Notes: a model not told the origin generated them from the sequence alone. A stretch of DNA of 64,000 nt from Nitrobacteraceae bacterium AZCC 1564 (GCA_036924835.1 JBAGRR010000001.1:5930410-5994409), one strand, 5' to 3'; positions 16,596 to 25,815 are shown, counted from the first letter of the stretch. Made by a program: numbers and translations.

Positions 16596-17567
16596 GTGAA
16601 GAAAATTGCATTTGCATTGGGATTGCTTTCCGCCGTTGTCACGGCATCGCCGCTCTCCGCGCAGGGCTTGCCAAAGATCTCGATTGTGGTGTTCGGCGCG
16701 CCGTCGCTCGGCGCGTTCCTGCCGCCCGTCATCAAGGCACAGAAGCTCGACGAGAAAAACGGCATCTCCATCGATTTCCAGGAGCGGACCCCTGACGCTT
16801 ACACCGCGCAGTTCAACTCCGGCGAATTCCAGGTCGGCGGCAGTGCTGCGCTGCTGACCGTTGGCCTTGCCGACGTTCGCGGCGTCAAGGTGACGTATCT
16901 CTTCAATTTGTTCGACTTCTGGGGCGCGGTCGTGACCTCGCGTCCAGAGATCAAGTCGCTCAAGGACATTGAAGGCAAGGATCTCGCCGCGGCCAAGGGC
17001 ACCACGAACTATGTGATGTTCGACTGGTTTGCCCGGCAGCTTGGCGCGGATACCAGCAAGTTCTCGGTCATCAACACCGCAACGCCTGGCCTGGTCGGCT
17101 ATGCGCTCGCGGATCGTGCTTCGGCCGTCCAACTCTGGGAGCCAGCCTACACGACGCTGCACGCCAAGAAGCCCAGCGTCCGAATGCTGGATCTGAAGAT
17201 CACCGAGAACTGGAAGAAGTTCACGGGCAGCACCAACATTCCGTACCTCGGCGTGGCTGCTCATGTGGCCTGGGCTGAAAAGAACAAGGACCTCATTCCA
17301 AAGCTCTACACGGCCTACAAGCAGGCGGCTGAATGGGTTGCAAAGAACCCGGACGATGCAGCCAAGCTGATTGCGGCCAAGGGCACCGAGGACGACCGCA
17401 AGGCGATTGCCGAGCTCATTCGCGCCAACGATCGTCTTGGCATGAATCTGCGCACCGCGGCCGAGGTGAGCAAGGAAATCAAGTCCGTCTATGAAGCTGG
17501 AAAGTCGATTGCCTTCTTGCCGTCGGATCCAGCACCGTCAACGATTTACGAAGGGCCGATGAAATGA
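16596..17567 (+). CDS. ABC transporter substrate-binding protein (SsuA/TauA/NMT1-like), cluster A
   Basis: A 323-residue periplasmic binding protein. Signal peptide at residues 1-23 (KKIAFALGLLSAVVTASPLSA). The mature part has the family's LGAFLPPVIKAQKLDEKNGI opening, LFNLFDFWGA and VQLWEPAYTTL. Start is GTG 16596, with GGGAGGAG eight bases upstream; an earlier ATG overlaps the upstream gene and would precede the signal peptide badly. It delivers an anion such as a sulfonate, nitrate or aromatic carboxylate to the permease; which one is not visible. It is paralogous to the protein at 39319-40272. It overlaps the permease gene by 4 bp. Confidence 0.9.
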   Translation: MKKIAFALGLLSAVVTASPLSAQGLPKISIVVFGAPSLGAFLPPVIKAQKLDEKNGISIDFQERTPDAYTAQFNSGEFQVGGSAALLTVGLADVRGVKVTYLFNLFDFWGAVVTSRPEIKSLKDIEGKDLAAAKGTTNYVMFDWFARQLGADTSKFSVINTATPGLVGYALADRASAVQLWEPAYTTLHAKKPSVRMLDLKITENWKKFTGSTNIPYLGVAAHVAWAEKNKDLIPKLYTAYKQAAEWVAKNPDDAAKLIAAKGTEDDRKAIAELIRANDRLGMNLRTAAEVSKEIKSVYEAGKSIAFLPSDPAPSTIYEGPMK

Positions 17568-18376
17568 CGGCATCCGCAACGCAAAGCGCGTCGGGAATTG
17601 TAAGTTTTGGTTCGGGCGCATTGCGCAAGGCAGTATCTTACGTGCTGCCTTTCGCGGTCGTCGCGGGGCTGTGGCAATTTGCGTCGCTGTTCTTCCCGCC
17701 ATTCCTGTTTCCGTCGCTGGTAGACGTCTTCTGGCGTTTTCTGAGCATCGTGACGGATTGGTCGCAGTTCGTCGACGTTTTCGCGACAGTCATGCGCATT
17801 CTCGCGGGGCTCGCCGGTGCATTCATCATTGGTGCAATCCTGGCTGTGATCATGGCGAAGTCGCGTGCGGCAAACGACTTCCTGTCGCCGATCCTGACGC
17901 TGTTTCAGGGTATCCCGGCGCTCTCGTGGGTGGTGTTCGCCATCATTTGGTTCCACGGGATTGAGCCGCGCATCTTCTTCATCATGGTGATGACGACGCT
18001 TCCTGCGTTTGCATTCCAGGTGCTGGGTGCGCTGCAAGCGATGTCGCGAGATCTCACCGAAATGGTGATGAGTTTCCGGCCCACCCGGTACAAGTTGCTC
18101 AAGTCGATGATCTTCCCGGCCGTCCTTCCGGACATTCTCACCGCCTGGAAGGTCAACCTCGGCAACGCATCGCGTGTGGTCGTGGTCGCCGAACTCGTCG
18201 GCGCCACCGGTGGCGTTGGCTATCAGCTTCTCCAGCAGCAGCAGGTGTTCGATATGGCGGGCGCGCTGGCCTGGACGCTGCAACTGGTGCTGTTTGTTCT
18301 GATCGTTCAGGCCATCCTGACTTTCATCGAGAACATCGCCTTCCGCTATCGTGCTGTTTCGGAGCGTACGCTATGA
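17564..18376 (+). CDS. ABC transporter permease (SsuC/TauC-like), cluster A
   Basis: A 270-residue inner-membrane permease with about six helices. The EAA-type cytoplasmic loop is seen at FRPTRYKLLKSMIFPAVLPDILTAW (around residue 165-190) and the substrate-gate segment at GIPALSWVVFAIIWF. It pairs as a homodimer with the ATPase encoded next. ATGA overlaps at both ends indicate coupled translation with the binding protein and ATPase. Confidence 0.93.
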   Translation: MTASATQSASGIVSFGSGALRKAVSYVLPFAVVAGLWQFASLFFPPFLFPSLVDVFWRFLSIVTDWSQFVDVFATVMRILAGLAGAFIIGAILAVIMAKSRAANDFLSPILTLFQGIPALSWVVFAIIWFHGIEPRIFFIMVMTTLPAFAFQVLGALQAMSRDLTEMVMSFRPTRYKLLKSMIFPAVLPDILTAWKVNLGNASRVVVVAELVGATGGVGYQLLQQQQVFDMAGALAWTLQLVLFVLIVQAILTFIENIAFRYRAVSERTL

Positions 18377-19137
18377 CCAACGAAACCCCGAAGGCTGCGA
18401 TCAGCCTCGAAAAGGTCTCCAAGATTTTCGGCAAGGCGAAGTCTGAAGGCTCGTACGTCGCCGTCGACAAACTGAACCTTCAGGTGGCGCAGGGACAGAT
18501 GCTTGCGCTGCTCGGCAAGACTGGTTGTGGCAAGTCGACGATCTTCAACATGATCGCAGGCTTGACCGAGCCGACCGAAGGAAAAGTGACCGTTGATGGA
18601 CGCGATCCTTTCCGCGAGTTCGACGCGTTCCGCGGCAAGATGGCGATTGTCTTCCAGAACGACCGGCTATTGCCATGGCGAACGGCCATCGAGAACGTCG
18701 AACTCGGACTCGAAATGCTCAATACGCCGGCAGGAGAGCGCAGGGCGACTGCCCAGCGCTGGCTGGAGACACTCGGCCTGCGTGGCCACGAGCACGATTA
18801 TCCGCATGCACTGTCGGGCGGCATGAGGCAGCGTGTCTCAATTGCCCGGGCCTTCGCGACCAATGCCAACATCCTGCTTTGCGACGAGCCGTTTTCAGCG
18901 CTCGACGAAATGACCGGCAAGAAGCTGCGGGCGGAGTTCGTCAAGCTGGTGAAGGAAAACGGCAAGACGGCGGTCTTCATTACACACTCGATCAACGAGG
19001 CTCTGGAGATCGGGGATCGGATCGTCGTGCTCAAGCGGCCTGCCAACATCGCCGTCGATATTCCGCTAACGTCAACGACCACAGTGGAGAACAAGGAAGT
19101 GATCCGCGGGCAGATCCAGGGCGTCCTGGCTGCCTGA
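18373..19137 (+). CDS. ABC transporter ATP-binding protein (SsuB/TauB-like), cluster A
   Basis: A 254-residue ABC ATPase: Walker A LGKTGCGKST near residue 52, Q-loop in FQNDRLLPWRT, signature LSGGMRQR, Walker B ILLCDEPFSALD and switch His in VFITHSINEA. The FQNDRLLPW form is typical of the nitrate/sulfonate/taurine group. It energises the cluster A importer. A hairpin terminator follows at 19151, ending the operon that began with the NIPSNAP gene. Confidence 0.95.
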   Translation: MTNETPKAAISLEKVSKIFGKAKSEGSYVAVDKLNLQVAQGQMLALLGKTGCGKSTIFNMIAGLTEPTEGKVTVDGRDPFREFDAFRGKMAIVFQNDRLLPWRTAIENVELGLEMLNTPAGERRATAQRWLETLGLRGHEHDYPHALSGGMRQRVSIARAFATNANILLCDEPFSALDEMTGKKLRAEFVKLVKENGKTAVFITHSINEALEIGDRIVVLKRPANIAVDIPLTSTTTVENKEVIRGQIQGVLAA

Positions 19138-19150
19138 GGCTAAATAAGAC

Positions 19151-19178
19151 TAGAGCTTCGGCTTACACCGAAGCTCTA
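19151..19178 (+). terminator. Terminator of the cluster A operon
   Basis: An 11-bp perfect stem, TAGAGCTTCGG with its complement around a 6-nt loop, 13 bp after the ATPase stop and followed by GATTCTATTTCT. The T-run is interrupted but the position is right. Confidence 0.7.
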
Positions 19179-19250
19179 GATTCTATTTCTGACGCGTTTT
19201 CTTCACGCGAACCGAAAAAGCTATAAAAAAATACTTAGGGGAGTGAATTC

Positions 19251-20051
19251 ATGTCGATTAGGATGACGCGCCGCCGCGCTCTCGCGGCGGGCATGACTGG
19301 TGCTGCCATTGCGGCAACCGGGTTTGAGGCCGCTGGTGCGCAGCAGACAGCAAAGACCTTCGTATTGGTGCATGGCGCCTGGCACGGAGGATGGTGCTGG
19401 CGCCGGGTGTCCGATCTGCTCGAGAAGCAGGGGCACAAGGTTTTCGCGCCCACGCTCACAGGGCTTGGCGAGCGCTCTCATCTCCTAACTAAAGATGTCA
19501 ATGTCAGCACGCACGTCACCGACATTGTGAACGTCTTGAAGTGGGAAGATATTAAGGACGTCGTTCTGGTGGGCCACTCCTACGGTGGACTGGTCATCAG
19601 CGGCGTGGCTGAGCAGGCTGCCGACAAGATTTCGTCGATCATATTCCTCGATGCGTTCTTGCCGGAGAATGGCGACAGCCTGCTTGAGAAGTCATCGCCC
19701 GCGTTCAAGTCGGCCATCGAAGCCGCGCTTGGCCGCAACGAAGTCTCGTTCAAGGCCCCACCAGCGTCAGCGTTCGGTGTCGAGGAAAAGGATCGTGCGT
19801 GGGTGGATTCAAAAACAACCCCACAGCCGATCGGCACGTACACCGAGAAGGCAACCTACACCGGAGGCCGGGAGAAGATCGCCAAGAAGGCCTATATCCG
19901 AGCCGAGGGATATAAGAGCCCGACCTTTGACGCGAACGTCGTTAAGGTGAAGGGGAAATCGGATTGGAAACTTGCCGAGATGCAGACCGGGCACGACGCG
20001 ATGGTGACTGCGCCGGATCAGCTTGTTACGCTGCTGCTGCAGTTCGCGTAA
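19251..20051 (+). CDS. Tat-exported alpha/beta hydrolase (esterase, EstC-like)
   Basis: A 266-residue hydrolase with an N-terminal twin-arginine-type signal (residues 1-31: MTRRRALAAG, then a hydrophobic stretch ending AGAQQ). The mature part has FVLVHGAWHGGWCW, the nucleophile elbow GHSYGG (Ser110) and a late GHD histidine. This pattern matches small esterases/salicylate-esterase-like enzymes. It follows the cluster A terminator by about 70 bp, so it may have its own promoter; link to cluster A is by proximity only. AGGGGAGTG precedes ATG 19251. It converges on the response-regulator gene 13 bp away. Confidence 0.83.
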   Translation: MSIRMTRRRALAAGMTGAAIAATGFEAAGAQQTAKTFVLVHGAWHGGWCWRRVSDLLEKQGHKVFAPTLTGLGERSHLLTKDVNVSTHVTDIVNVLKWEDIKDVVLVGHSYGGLVISGVAEQAADKISSIIFLDAFLPENGDSLLEKSSPAFKSAIEAALGRNEVSFKAPPASAFGVEEKDRAWVDSKTTPQPIGTYTEKATYTGGREKIAKKAYIRAEGYKSPTFDANVVKVKGKSDWKLAEMQTGHDAMVTAPDQLVTLLLQFA

Positions 20052-20064
20052 CTGTCCGATCGGA

Positions 20065-20994
20065 TCATCCCGACCGCTTCTGATTGGCGTTGGCAACCGC
20101 TGCAGCCGCAGTCCGGTTTTCAACGCCAAGTTTCGCGTAAATCTGTTCGAGATGCTTGTCGACCGTGCGCGGGCTGAGCCCGAGGATCTGCGCGATATCC
20201 CGGTTGGTCTTTCCCTTGCTGAGCCAGGACAGCACTTCACCCTCGCGGCTTGTCAGTCCCAGCTCCTGGCTGAATTCCGCGGGTGATGCCGAGCTGGTAT
20301 CGCGCGCGAGCCGCAGAAGAAATTCATTTGATCCGAGCCTGCCCATGTATTGCAGGCGAAGCTGATGGTTTTCCGAGAAGGTGAGGGTTTCCGGTGGCTT
20401 TGTCTTGGCCTGGCTGCCGGCGATTTGTTCCAGCCATTCGCGCCATGGCCGAGGAAGAATGAAACCATTGCCGGGGCTTTCGGCAGAATCTTGCGCCAAA
20501 AGCTTCTGCGCCTGCGGGGTGGACCACATGATCGCTCCAGAGCGGTTAACTGCAAAAAGAGAGCGTCCTGAGACGTCCAGCGCAGCTCGGGCGCTTTGAG
20601 TCAATCTGGCGTTCGCAAGATGGACCTTGATGCGCGCAAGCATTTCGGCGACCACAATCGGCTTGGCAACGTAGTCGACGCCCCCGGCTTCAAGGCCGCG
20701 AATGATGTGCTCTGTCTCCGCGAGCCCCGTCATAAAGATCACCGGGACGTGGTCGAGGCCGGAAACTCGTTTCAATCTGCGGCAAGTCTCAAACCCGTCG
20801 ATTCCCGGCATGACCGCGTCCAGCAGAATAATGTCCGGAGTAATCTGTTCCACAATGCGCATCGCGGACGCGCCATCTAGCGCAACCATGACTGTCATGC
20901 CGGCATTGTCGAGTGCATCGGTCAAGAGCCGCAGCGTGTCCGGGGAATCATCGACAACAAGCGCGACATCGCGCTTCTTTGCATCATTGTTCAT
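20065..20994 (-). CDS. LuxR-family response regulator of the transporter-kinase
   Basis: A 309-residue cytoplasmic regulator. The receiver domain is residues 8-125 with VVDDS, phospho-acceptor D59 (IILLDAVMPG) and K111 (YVAKP). A middle PAS-like segment is at about 140-230 (SLFAVNRSGAIMWST). The C-terminal LuxR helix-turn-helix has LTSREGEVLSWLSKGKTNRDI and SPRTVDKHLEQIYAKLGV. It overlaps the sensor kinase gene by 11 bp, so the two form one unit and most likely one signalling pair. The probable targets are the divergently transcribed amide-uptake genes. Confidence 0.9.
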   Translation of the reverse strand: MNNDAKKRDVALVVDDSPDTLRLLTDALDNAGMTVMVALDGASAMRIVEQITPDIILLDAVMPGIDGFETCRRLKRVSGLDHVPVIFMTGLAETEHIIRGLEAGGVDYVAKPIVVAEMLARIKVHLANARLTQSARAALDVSGRSLFAVNRSGAIMWSTPQAQKLLAQDSAESPGNGFILPRPWREWLEQIAGSQAKTKPPETLTFSENHQLRLQYMGRLGSNEFLLRLARDTSSASPAEFSQELGLTSREGEVLSWLSKGKTNRDIAQILGLSPRTVDKHLEQIYAKLGVENRTAAAAVANANQKRSG

Positions 20995-23900
20995 GTGGCT
21001 CGAGTATCTTTAGCGTGGCAAAATATTGATTGAAATCGAACTGATCGATGAGCCCGCGCATGCGGGTCACGAAGGCGGCCTGTTCGGGATAGTCGGCGCT
21101 GAGCTGGTCGAGCTTCTCGTGGATAGCTTTGACGTGCCCGATTTGTCCAAGGTCAATCAGTTCAGCGACGTCTTGTGCTGACGGATACGCACTCTTTCCA
21201 GGCGCCCAGATCGGCTCGGGAATATCGTCGCTGGCATATTGCCAGTCGATTTTGAGCAGCTGTCCAATTTGTTCGAGAAGCCGATGAACATCCACGGGCT
21301 TCATCAGATAGCCGTCATGATAGGGCTCAGCCAGCGGCGTCCGATGGGCCTCAATGGCGCTTGCGGAGATCATCAAAATACGCGCCTGACGATGACCGGT
21401 TGCGCGGAGTGTCTTCGCCACGGTCCAGCCATCCATGCCAGCCATCGATATATCCAGAAGAAAGAGGTCCGGTTGGCAATGCTGCGCGAGTGTCAGGCAC
21501 GATGGTCCATCCTGCGCGCTGAGCATGATAAAGCCGAGTGGCGCGAGGATTTCCCGTAACAGATCACGTTGGGTCGGGTCGTCGTCGGTGACAAGGATGG
21601 TTTTGCGTGGTCCGTGATAGCCGAACACGGGTTCTGCAATCGGAGCGATCCGCTTCGGATTTGTCACCTCGGACAACAGCAGCTTGACACGAAACGTGCT
21701 GCCTTTGCCGACGGCACTGGAGACGTTGATGTCGCCGCCCATGACACCAGCGAGAAGGCGGCTGATGGTGAGTCCGAGCCCCGTGCCAGTATGCGGTTGG
21801 GCTTCGCCCAGGGCACCGCGCTCAAACGGTGCAAAGATGCGTTCAAGATCATCTGGCCGGATACCGGGCCCGGTATCGATGATCTCGAATTCTGCCACGG
21901 GGCTGCGATAGTGCATGACAAAGCACACGCCGCCACGCGACGTGAACTTGATGGCGTTCGACAGAAGGTTAATCAGTATCTGGCGAAGGCGCTTTTCATC
22001 GGTGTAGACAACAGGCGGAAGGTTGCCGTGGCGCTGGAAGAGGAATTCGATGTTTTTGGCCGCGGCTTGCAGGCGGAACATGCCGACCAGCTGATCGAGA
22101 AAATCACCGAGACGAACTTCGTCGCGCGAGAGATAAAGCCGTCCCGCCTCGATCTTTGAGATGTCGAGAATTCCATCGATAAGGCCCGATAAGTGATCAG
22201 CACTTCGCCGCATGACCCGCACCTGATCGCGCGGCTTGGCCGGTAGGCTTGCATCCTGTTCTAGGAGCTGGGCATAGCCGCTGATGGCATTGAGCGGCGA
22301 GCGCAGCTCGTGGCTCAGACCGACAACGTATCGGCTTTTCGCCAGATTGGCGGCTTCGGCAACTTCCTTGGCTCGCTGCAATTCGGCGTCGGTGCGTTTG
22401 TGAGCGTCGATTTCCTGAATCAGCAGCGCGGTCTGCCGTTTTGTTTCAGCTTCGGCCGCGTGGCGGCTCTGCCGCGCCAGCACGAACAGCCACGCGACAA
22501 CGCCGATGATGATCGAGAGGGCGAAGAAGACCTTCCATAGAACCTCGGAAAGATGAGTTTGATCGAATCCGATCGCAGCGGATGTCTGCAGGTAAATGAG
22601 GCCGAGGATCAAACCGACGAGCCCGGCTGAGGCGGCGAAGACGCCGAGATAATGCCCAAGCTGAGAGTTGAGGCGAGCGTAGAGCGTTTCGGGAAGAAGC
22701 TTTCCAAGTGTCTCTGCAAACTGAGCCGGCGCGTGCGCATGAGGTTTGCAGAGGTCATGGCATCGTGCGTCGAGAGAACAGCACAACGAGCAGATCGGGC
22801 CTGAATAGGCGGGGCATGATGCCATGTCTTCAGGTTCGAACGCGTGTTCACAGATACAGCACTTGATGGTCTCGAGGTTTTGCCAGCTTCGCTTAGGCTT
22901 TCGCGCGATGTAGTATTTTCCGCTCGTAGCGAATGCGATGGCCGGTGCAGTGATGAACGCAGTCAGGAGCGCGACGAACGGCGCAAGCGCTTTCGCGGTC
23001 GGGCCGAAAAATCCGTAGAATGCGCTGATCGATACAACAGTCGAAATGGCCATGGCACCAACGCCGACGGGATTGATGTCGTAAAGGTGCGCACGCTTGA
23101 ACTCCATTGTTGGCGGCCGAAGACCGAGCGGCTTGTTGATAATCAGATCTGCGACAAGCGCGCCGACCCAAGCAATGGCAACGTTGGAGTATAGCGCAAG
23201 TGTCTGTTCCAGCGCCTTGTAGACACCGATTTCCATCAGCAACAAAGCGACCAGCACATTGAAGACCAGCCAGACAACGCGGCCTGGGTGGCTATGGGTG
23301 AGCCGCGAGAAGAAGTTCGACCACGCAATGGAGCCCGCATAGGCATTCGTTACGTTGATCTTCAACTGGGAGAGGATGACGAAGGTCCCGGTAAGGGCAA
23401 GTGCGACGTCCGGCTGCGCAAATACATACCGGAAGGCCTCCAGGTACATATGGGACGGCTCAGCCGCGTATTCTGCGGAAACACCGTGCTTGAGCGCAAA
23501 GTAGGCCAGGAAGGAGCCAGCGAGGAGCTTGACGGTGCCGGGGATGATCCATCCCGGTCCGGCGCTGACCATGGCGATCCACCATGATCGTTTGGATGTG
23601 CGTCGATCACGTGGAAGAAAGCGTAGAAAGTCGACCTGTTCGCCGATCTGCGCCACCAATGAGAACACCACGGCGGCAGCGGTGCCAAACAACAGGAGAT
23701 CGAGTTGTCCTGACGGATCTCCATGCTCCCCGGCAAATGCGCGCCATTCGGCGAAGGACGTGGGGCTTTTGATCGCAATGGCCGCAAAGGGAAGGATGTG
23801 GAGCAAAATCCAGAACGGCTGGGTCCACAGTTGGAAGCGGCTGATCAGCGTGATGCCGTGCGTCACCAGCGGAATGATGACGATGGCGCCCACCAGATAA

Positions 23901-24355
23901 CCGATGGGGCGGGGCAGGCCGAAGCACAGCTCCAGCGCCATGGCCAGAATGACGGCTTCGATGGCGAAGAAGATGAAAGTAAAGGAGGCATAGATCAACG
24001 AGGTGATGGTTGATCCGATGTAGCCAAAGCCTGCCCCGCGCGTCAGCAGGTCGATGTCGACGCCATATCTGGCGGCGTAATAGGCAATCGGCAGGCCGCA
24101 ACAAAAGATAATCACACTGACGACTAAAATAGCGGCAGTCGCATTGGTCACGCCGTAGTTCAGCGTGATGGTGCCGCCGATGGCTTCCAGCGCAAGGAAT
24201 GAGATCGCGCCAAGCGCGGTGTTCGCCACGCGAGATGCAGACCAGCGGCGCGCGCTCTTGGCTGTGAACCGAAGTGCGTAGTCCTCAAGGGTTTGGTTCG
24301 CAACCCATTGATTATACTGGCGCCTGATGCGGTCTATGCGCTGACGACCGACCAA
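20984..24355 (-). CDS. NCS1-type permease fused to hybrid sensor histidine kinase
   Basis: A 1123-residue membrane protein. Residues about 20-485 form an NCS1 (nucleobase/hydantoin/thiamine) transporter-like domain with about 12 helices. Residues 499-536 hold a cysteine cluster (CCIC, then C514, CSLCC, C532, C536), probably a metal-binding ribbon. Two more helices lie near 570-625 and a coiled coil at 635-675. The kinase follows: H682 in GLSHELRSPLN, N-box at 793-800, DTGPGI and GTGLGL. A receiver domain has D968 and K1019, then a helical C-terminal domain. It presumably senses an amide, urea or related compound through the transporter fold. The TTG start at 24355 has GGAGGTG upstream. Confidence 0.9.
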   Translation of the reverse strand: MVGRQRIDRIRRQYNQWVANQTLEDYALRFTAKSARRWSASRVANTALGAISFLALEAIGGTITLNYGVTNATAAILVVSVIIFCCGLPIAYYAARYGVDIDLLTRGAGFGYIGSTITSLIYASFTFIFFAIEAVILAMALELCFGLPRPIGYLVGAIVIIPLVTHGITLISRFQLWTQPFWILLHILPFAAIAIKSPTSFAEWRAFAGEHGDPSGQLDLLLFGTAAAVVFSLVAQIGEQVDFLRFLPRDRRTSKRSWWIAMVSAGPGWIIPGTVKLLAGSFLAYFALKHGVSAEYAAEPSHMYLEAFRYVFAQPDVALALTGTFVILSQLKINVTNAYAGSIAWSNFFSRLTHSHPGRVVWLVFNVLVALLLMEIGVYKALEQTLALYSNVAIAWVGALVADLIINKPLGLRPPTMEFKRAHLYDINPVGVGAMAISTVVSISAFYGFFGPTAKALAPFVALLTAFITAPAIAFATSGKYYIARKPKRSWQNLETIKCCICEHAFEPEDMASCPAYSGPICSLCCSLDARCHDLCKPHAHAPAQFAETLGKLLPETLYARLNSQLGHYLGVFAASAGLVGLILGLIYLQTSAAIGFDQTHLSEVLWKVFFALSIIIGVVAWLFVLARQSRHAAEAETKRQTALLIQEIDAHKRTDAELQRAKEVAEAANLAKSRYVVGLSHELRSPLNAISGYAQLLEQDASLPAKPRDQVRVMRRSADHLSGLIDGILDISKIEAGRLYLSRDEVRLGDFLDQLVGMFRLQAAAKNIEFLFQRHGNLPPVVYTDEKRLRQILINLLSNAIKFTSRGGVCFVMHYRSPVAEFEIIDTGPGIRPDDLERIFAPFERGALGEAQPHTGTGLGLTISRLLAGVMGGDINVSSAVGKGSTFRVKLLLSEVTNPKRIAPIAEPVFGYHGPRKTILVTDDDPTQRDLLREILAPLGFIMLSAQDGPSCLTLAQHCQPDLFLLDISMAGMDGWTVAKTLRATGHRQARILMISASAIEAHRTPLAEPYHDGYLMKPVDVHRLLEQIGQLLKIDWQYASDDIPEPIWAPGKSAYPSAQDVAELIDLGQIGHVKAIHEKLDQLSADYPEQAAFVTRMRGLIDQFDFNQYFATLKILEPHEQ

Positions 24356-24420
24356 ACCCGCACCTCCCGAGCATTCGTTGAAGCCGATTCAAAATCTACG
24401 TCGCGCTTTTGCGGTGCCGT

Positions 24421-24438
24421 ATGCGCGATTTCGCGTAT
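24421..24438. promoter_or_regulatory. Candidate operator between the sensor kinase and amide-uptake genes
   Basis: ATGCGCGA-TT-TCGCGTAT, an inverted repeat with one mismatch, in the 149-bp divergent region and 67 bp before the transporter start. Its central position suits control of either or both units by the LuxR-type regulator. Recognition is by symmetry only. Confidence 0.4.
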
Positions 24439-24504
24439 GCGTGCATTGCACAAACCGGGCCATCCTCATCCCACCAAAGCGTTGTTCAACGAGAAGGGGT
24501 GGCC

Positions 24505-25764
24505 ATGTCGGACAAAAACGATCGAGGATTACAATCTCCATTCAGGCGTAAGATGTTGATGGGCATGGCGGCTTTGCCCGCTCTGTCGCTGCTACCGACA
24601 CCGTCCTTCGGCGCGGGTCCGGCGACCTCTGCCGTCAACACCACAGGACTTGCCGTGACCGATACTGAGGTCACGGTCGGTATCCTGCACTCGGCCACCG
24701 GCACCATGGCCATCTCCGAGACCGGATCGATTGAGGCGGAGAAGCTGGCCATCGAGCAGATCAATGCTGCCGGCGGCGTGCTCGGCCGCAAGATCAAGTT
24801 CATTCAGGAAGACGGCGCCAGCGACTGGCCGACCTTTGCCGAAAAGGCCAAGAAGCTGCTTGTCAACGACAAGGTCGCGGCCATTATGGGTTGCTGGACC
24901 TCGGCCTCGCGCAAGGCCGTGCTGCCAGTGATGGAGCAGTACAACGGCATGCTCTACTACCCGACCTTTTATGAAGGTCTCGAGCAGTCGAAGAACGTGA
25001 TCTACACTGGCCAGGAAGCCACGCAGCAGATCCTTGCCGGCCTGAACTGGATCACGAAAGAGAAGGGCGCCAAGAGCTTCTACTTCATCGGATCGGATTA
25101 CATCTGGCCGCGTACATCGAACAAGATCGCGCGCAAGCACATCGAGAACTTCCTCAAGCTCAAGGTGGTCGGCGAAGAGTACTTCCCGCTTGGCCACACC
25201 CAGTTCAACTCGGTCATCAACAAGATCAAGCTGACCAAGCCTGATGTGATCTTCACCGACGTCGTGGGCGGCTCGAACGTGGCCTTCTACAAGCAGCTCA
25301 AGGCAGCCGGCATCGATCTGTCGAAGCAGACGCTTCTCACCATCTCGGTGACGGAAGACGAAATCGACGGCATTGGCGGCGAAAACATCGCGGGCGCCTA
25401 CGCTTGCATGAAGTACTTCCAGTCGCTCAAGAACGACAACAACGCGAAATTTGTCCCCGCCTTCCAGAAGATGTGGGGCGAGAAGACGGTGATCGGTGAC
25501 GTGACCCAGGCTGCATATCTCGGCCCGTGGCTGTGGAAGCTGACGGTCGAAAAGGCCCAGAGCTTCGACATCGATAAAATCGCAGCAGCTTCGCCTGGTG
25601 TTGAATTCAAGGAGGCTCCGGAGGGCTACGTCCGGATCCACGAGAACCATCACCTCTGGTCGAAGACCCGCGTCGGTCGCGCCCGTCTCGATGGTCAGTT
25701 CGACGTGATCTACGAGACCGCAGATCTGGTCGAGCCCGATCCGTTCCCCAAGGGCTACCAATAG
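24505..25764 (+). CDS. Urea/short-chain amide ABC transporter substrate-binding protein (UrtA/FmdD-like)
   Basis: A 419-residue periplasmic binding protein of the branched-chain amino acid (type I) fold. The N-terminal FRRKMLMGMAALPAL followed by a Pro/Ser cleavage region looks like a Tat signal. VTVGILHSATGTMAISETG, GASDWPTFAEKA, MGCWTSASRKAVLP and YYPTFYEGLE are the UrtA marks. Adjacent formamidase and amidase genes make amides as likely a ligand as urea; the Methylophilus FmdDEF system is the nearest known parallel. I start at ATG 24505, with AAGGGG 5 bases upstream; the frame extends further but without homology. Confidence 0.88.
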   Translation: MSDKNDRGLQSPFRRKMLMGMAALPALSLLPTPSFGAGPATSAVNTTGLAVTDTEVTVGILHSATGTMAISETGSIEAEKLAIEQINAAGGVLGRKIKFIQEDGASDWPTFAEKAKKLLVNDKVAAIMGCWTSASRKAVLPVMEQYNGMLYYPTFYEGLEQSKNVIYTGQEATQQILAGLNWITKEKGAKSFYFIGSDYIWPRTSNKIARKHIENFLKLKVVGEEYFPLGHTQFNSVINKIKLTKPDVIFTDVVGGSNVAFYKQLKAAGIDLSKQTLLTISVTEDEIDGIGGENIAGAYACMKYFQSLKNDNNAKFVPAFQKMWGEKTVIGDVTQAAYLGPWLWKLTVEKAQSFDIDKIAAASPGVEFKEAPEGYVRIHENHHLWSKTRVGRARLDGQFDVIYETADLVEPDPFPKGYQ

Positions 25765-25815
25765 CGCTTCTCCTCAGCTCCCTGGCAGCGGCCGTCAAAA
25801 GCCGCGCTGAAGACC

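Noticed and set aside
24592..25761. A 389-codon antisense frame over the amide-binding protein gene
   Set aside because: Same codon-bias mirror effect; the plus-strand frame has full UrtA-type homology.
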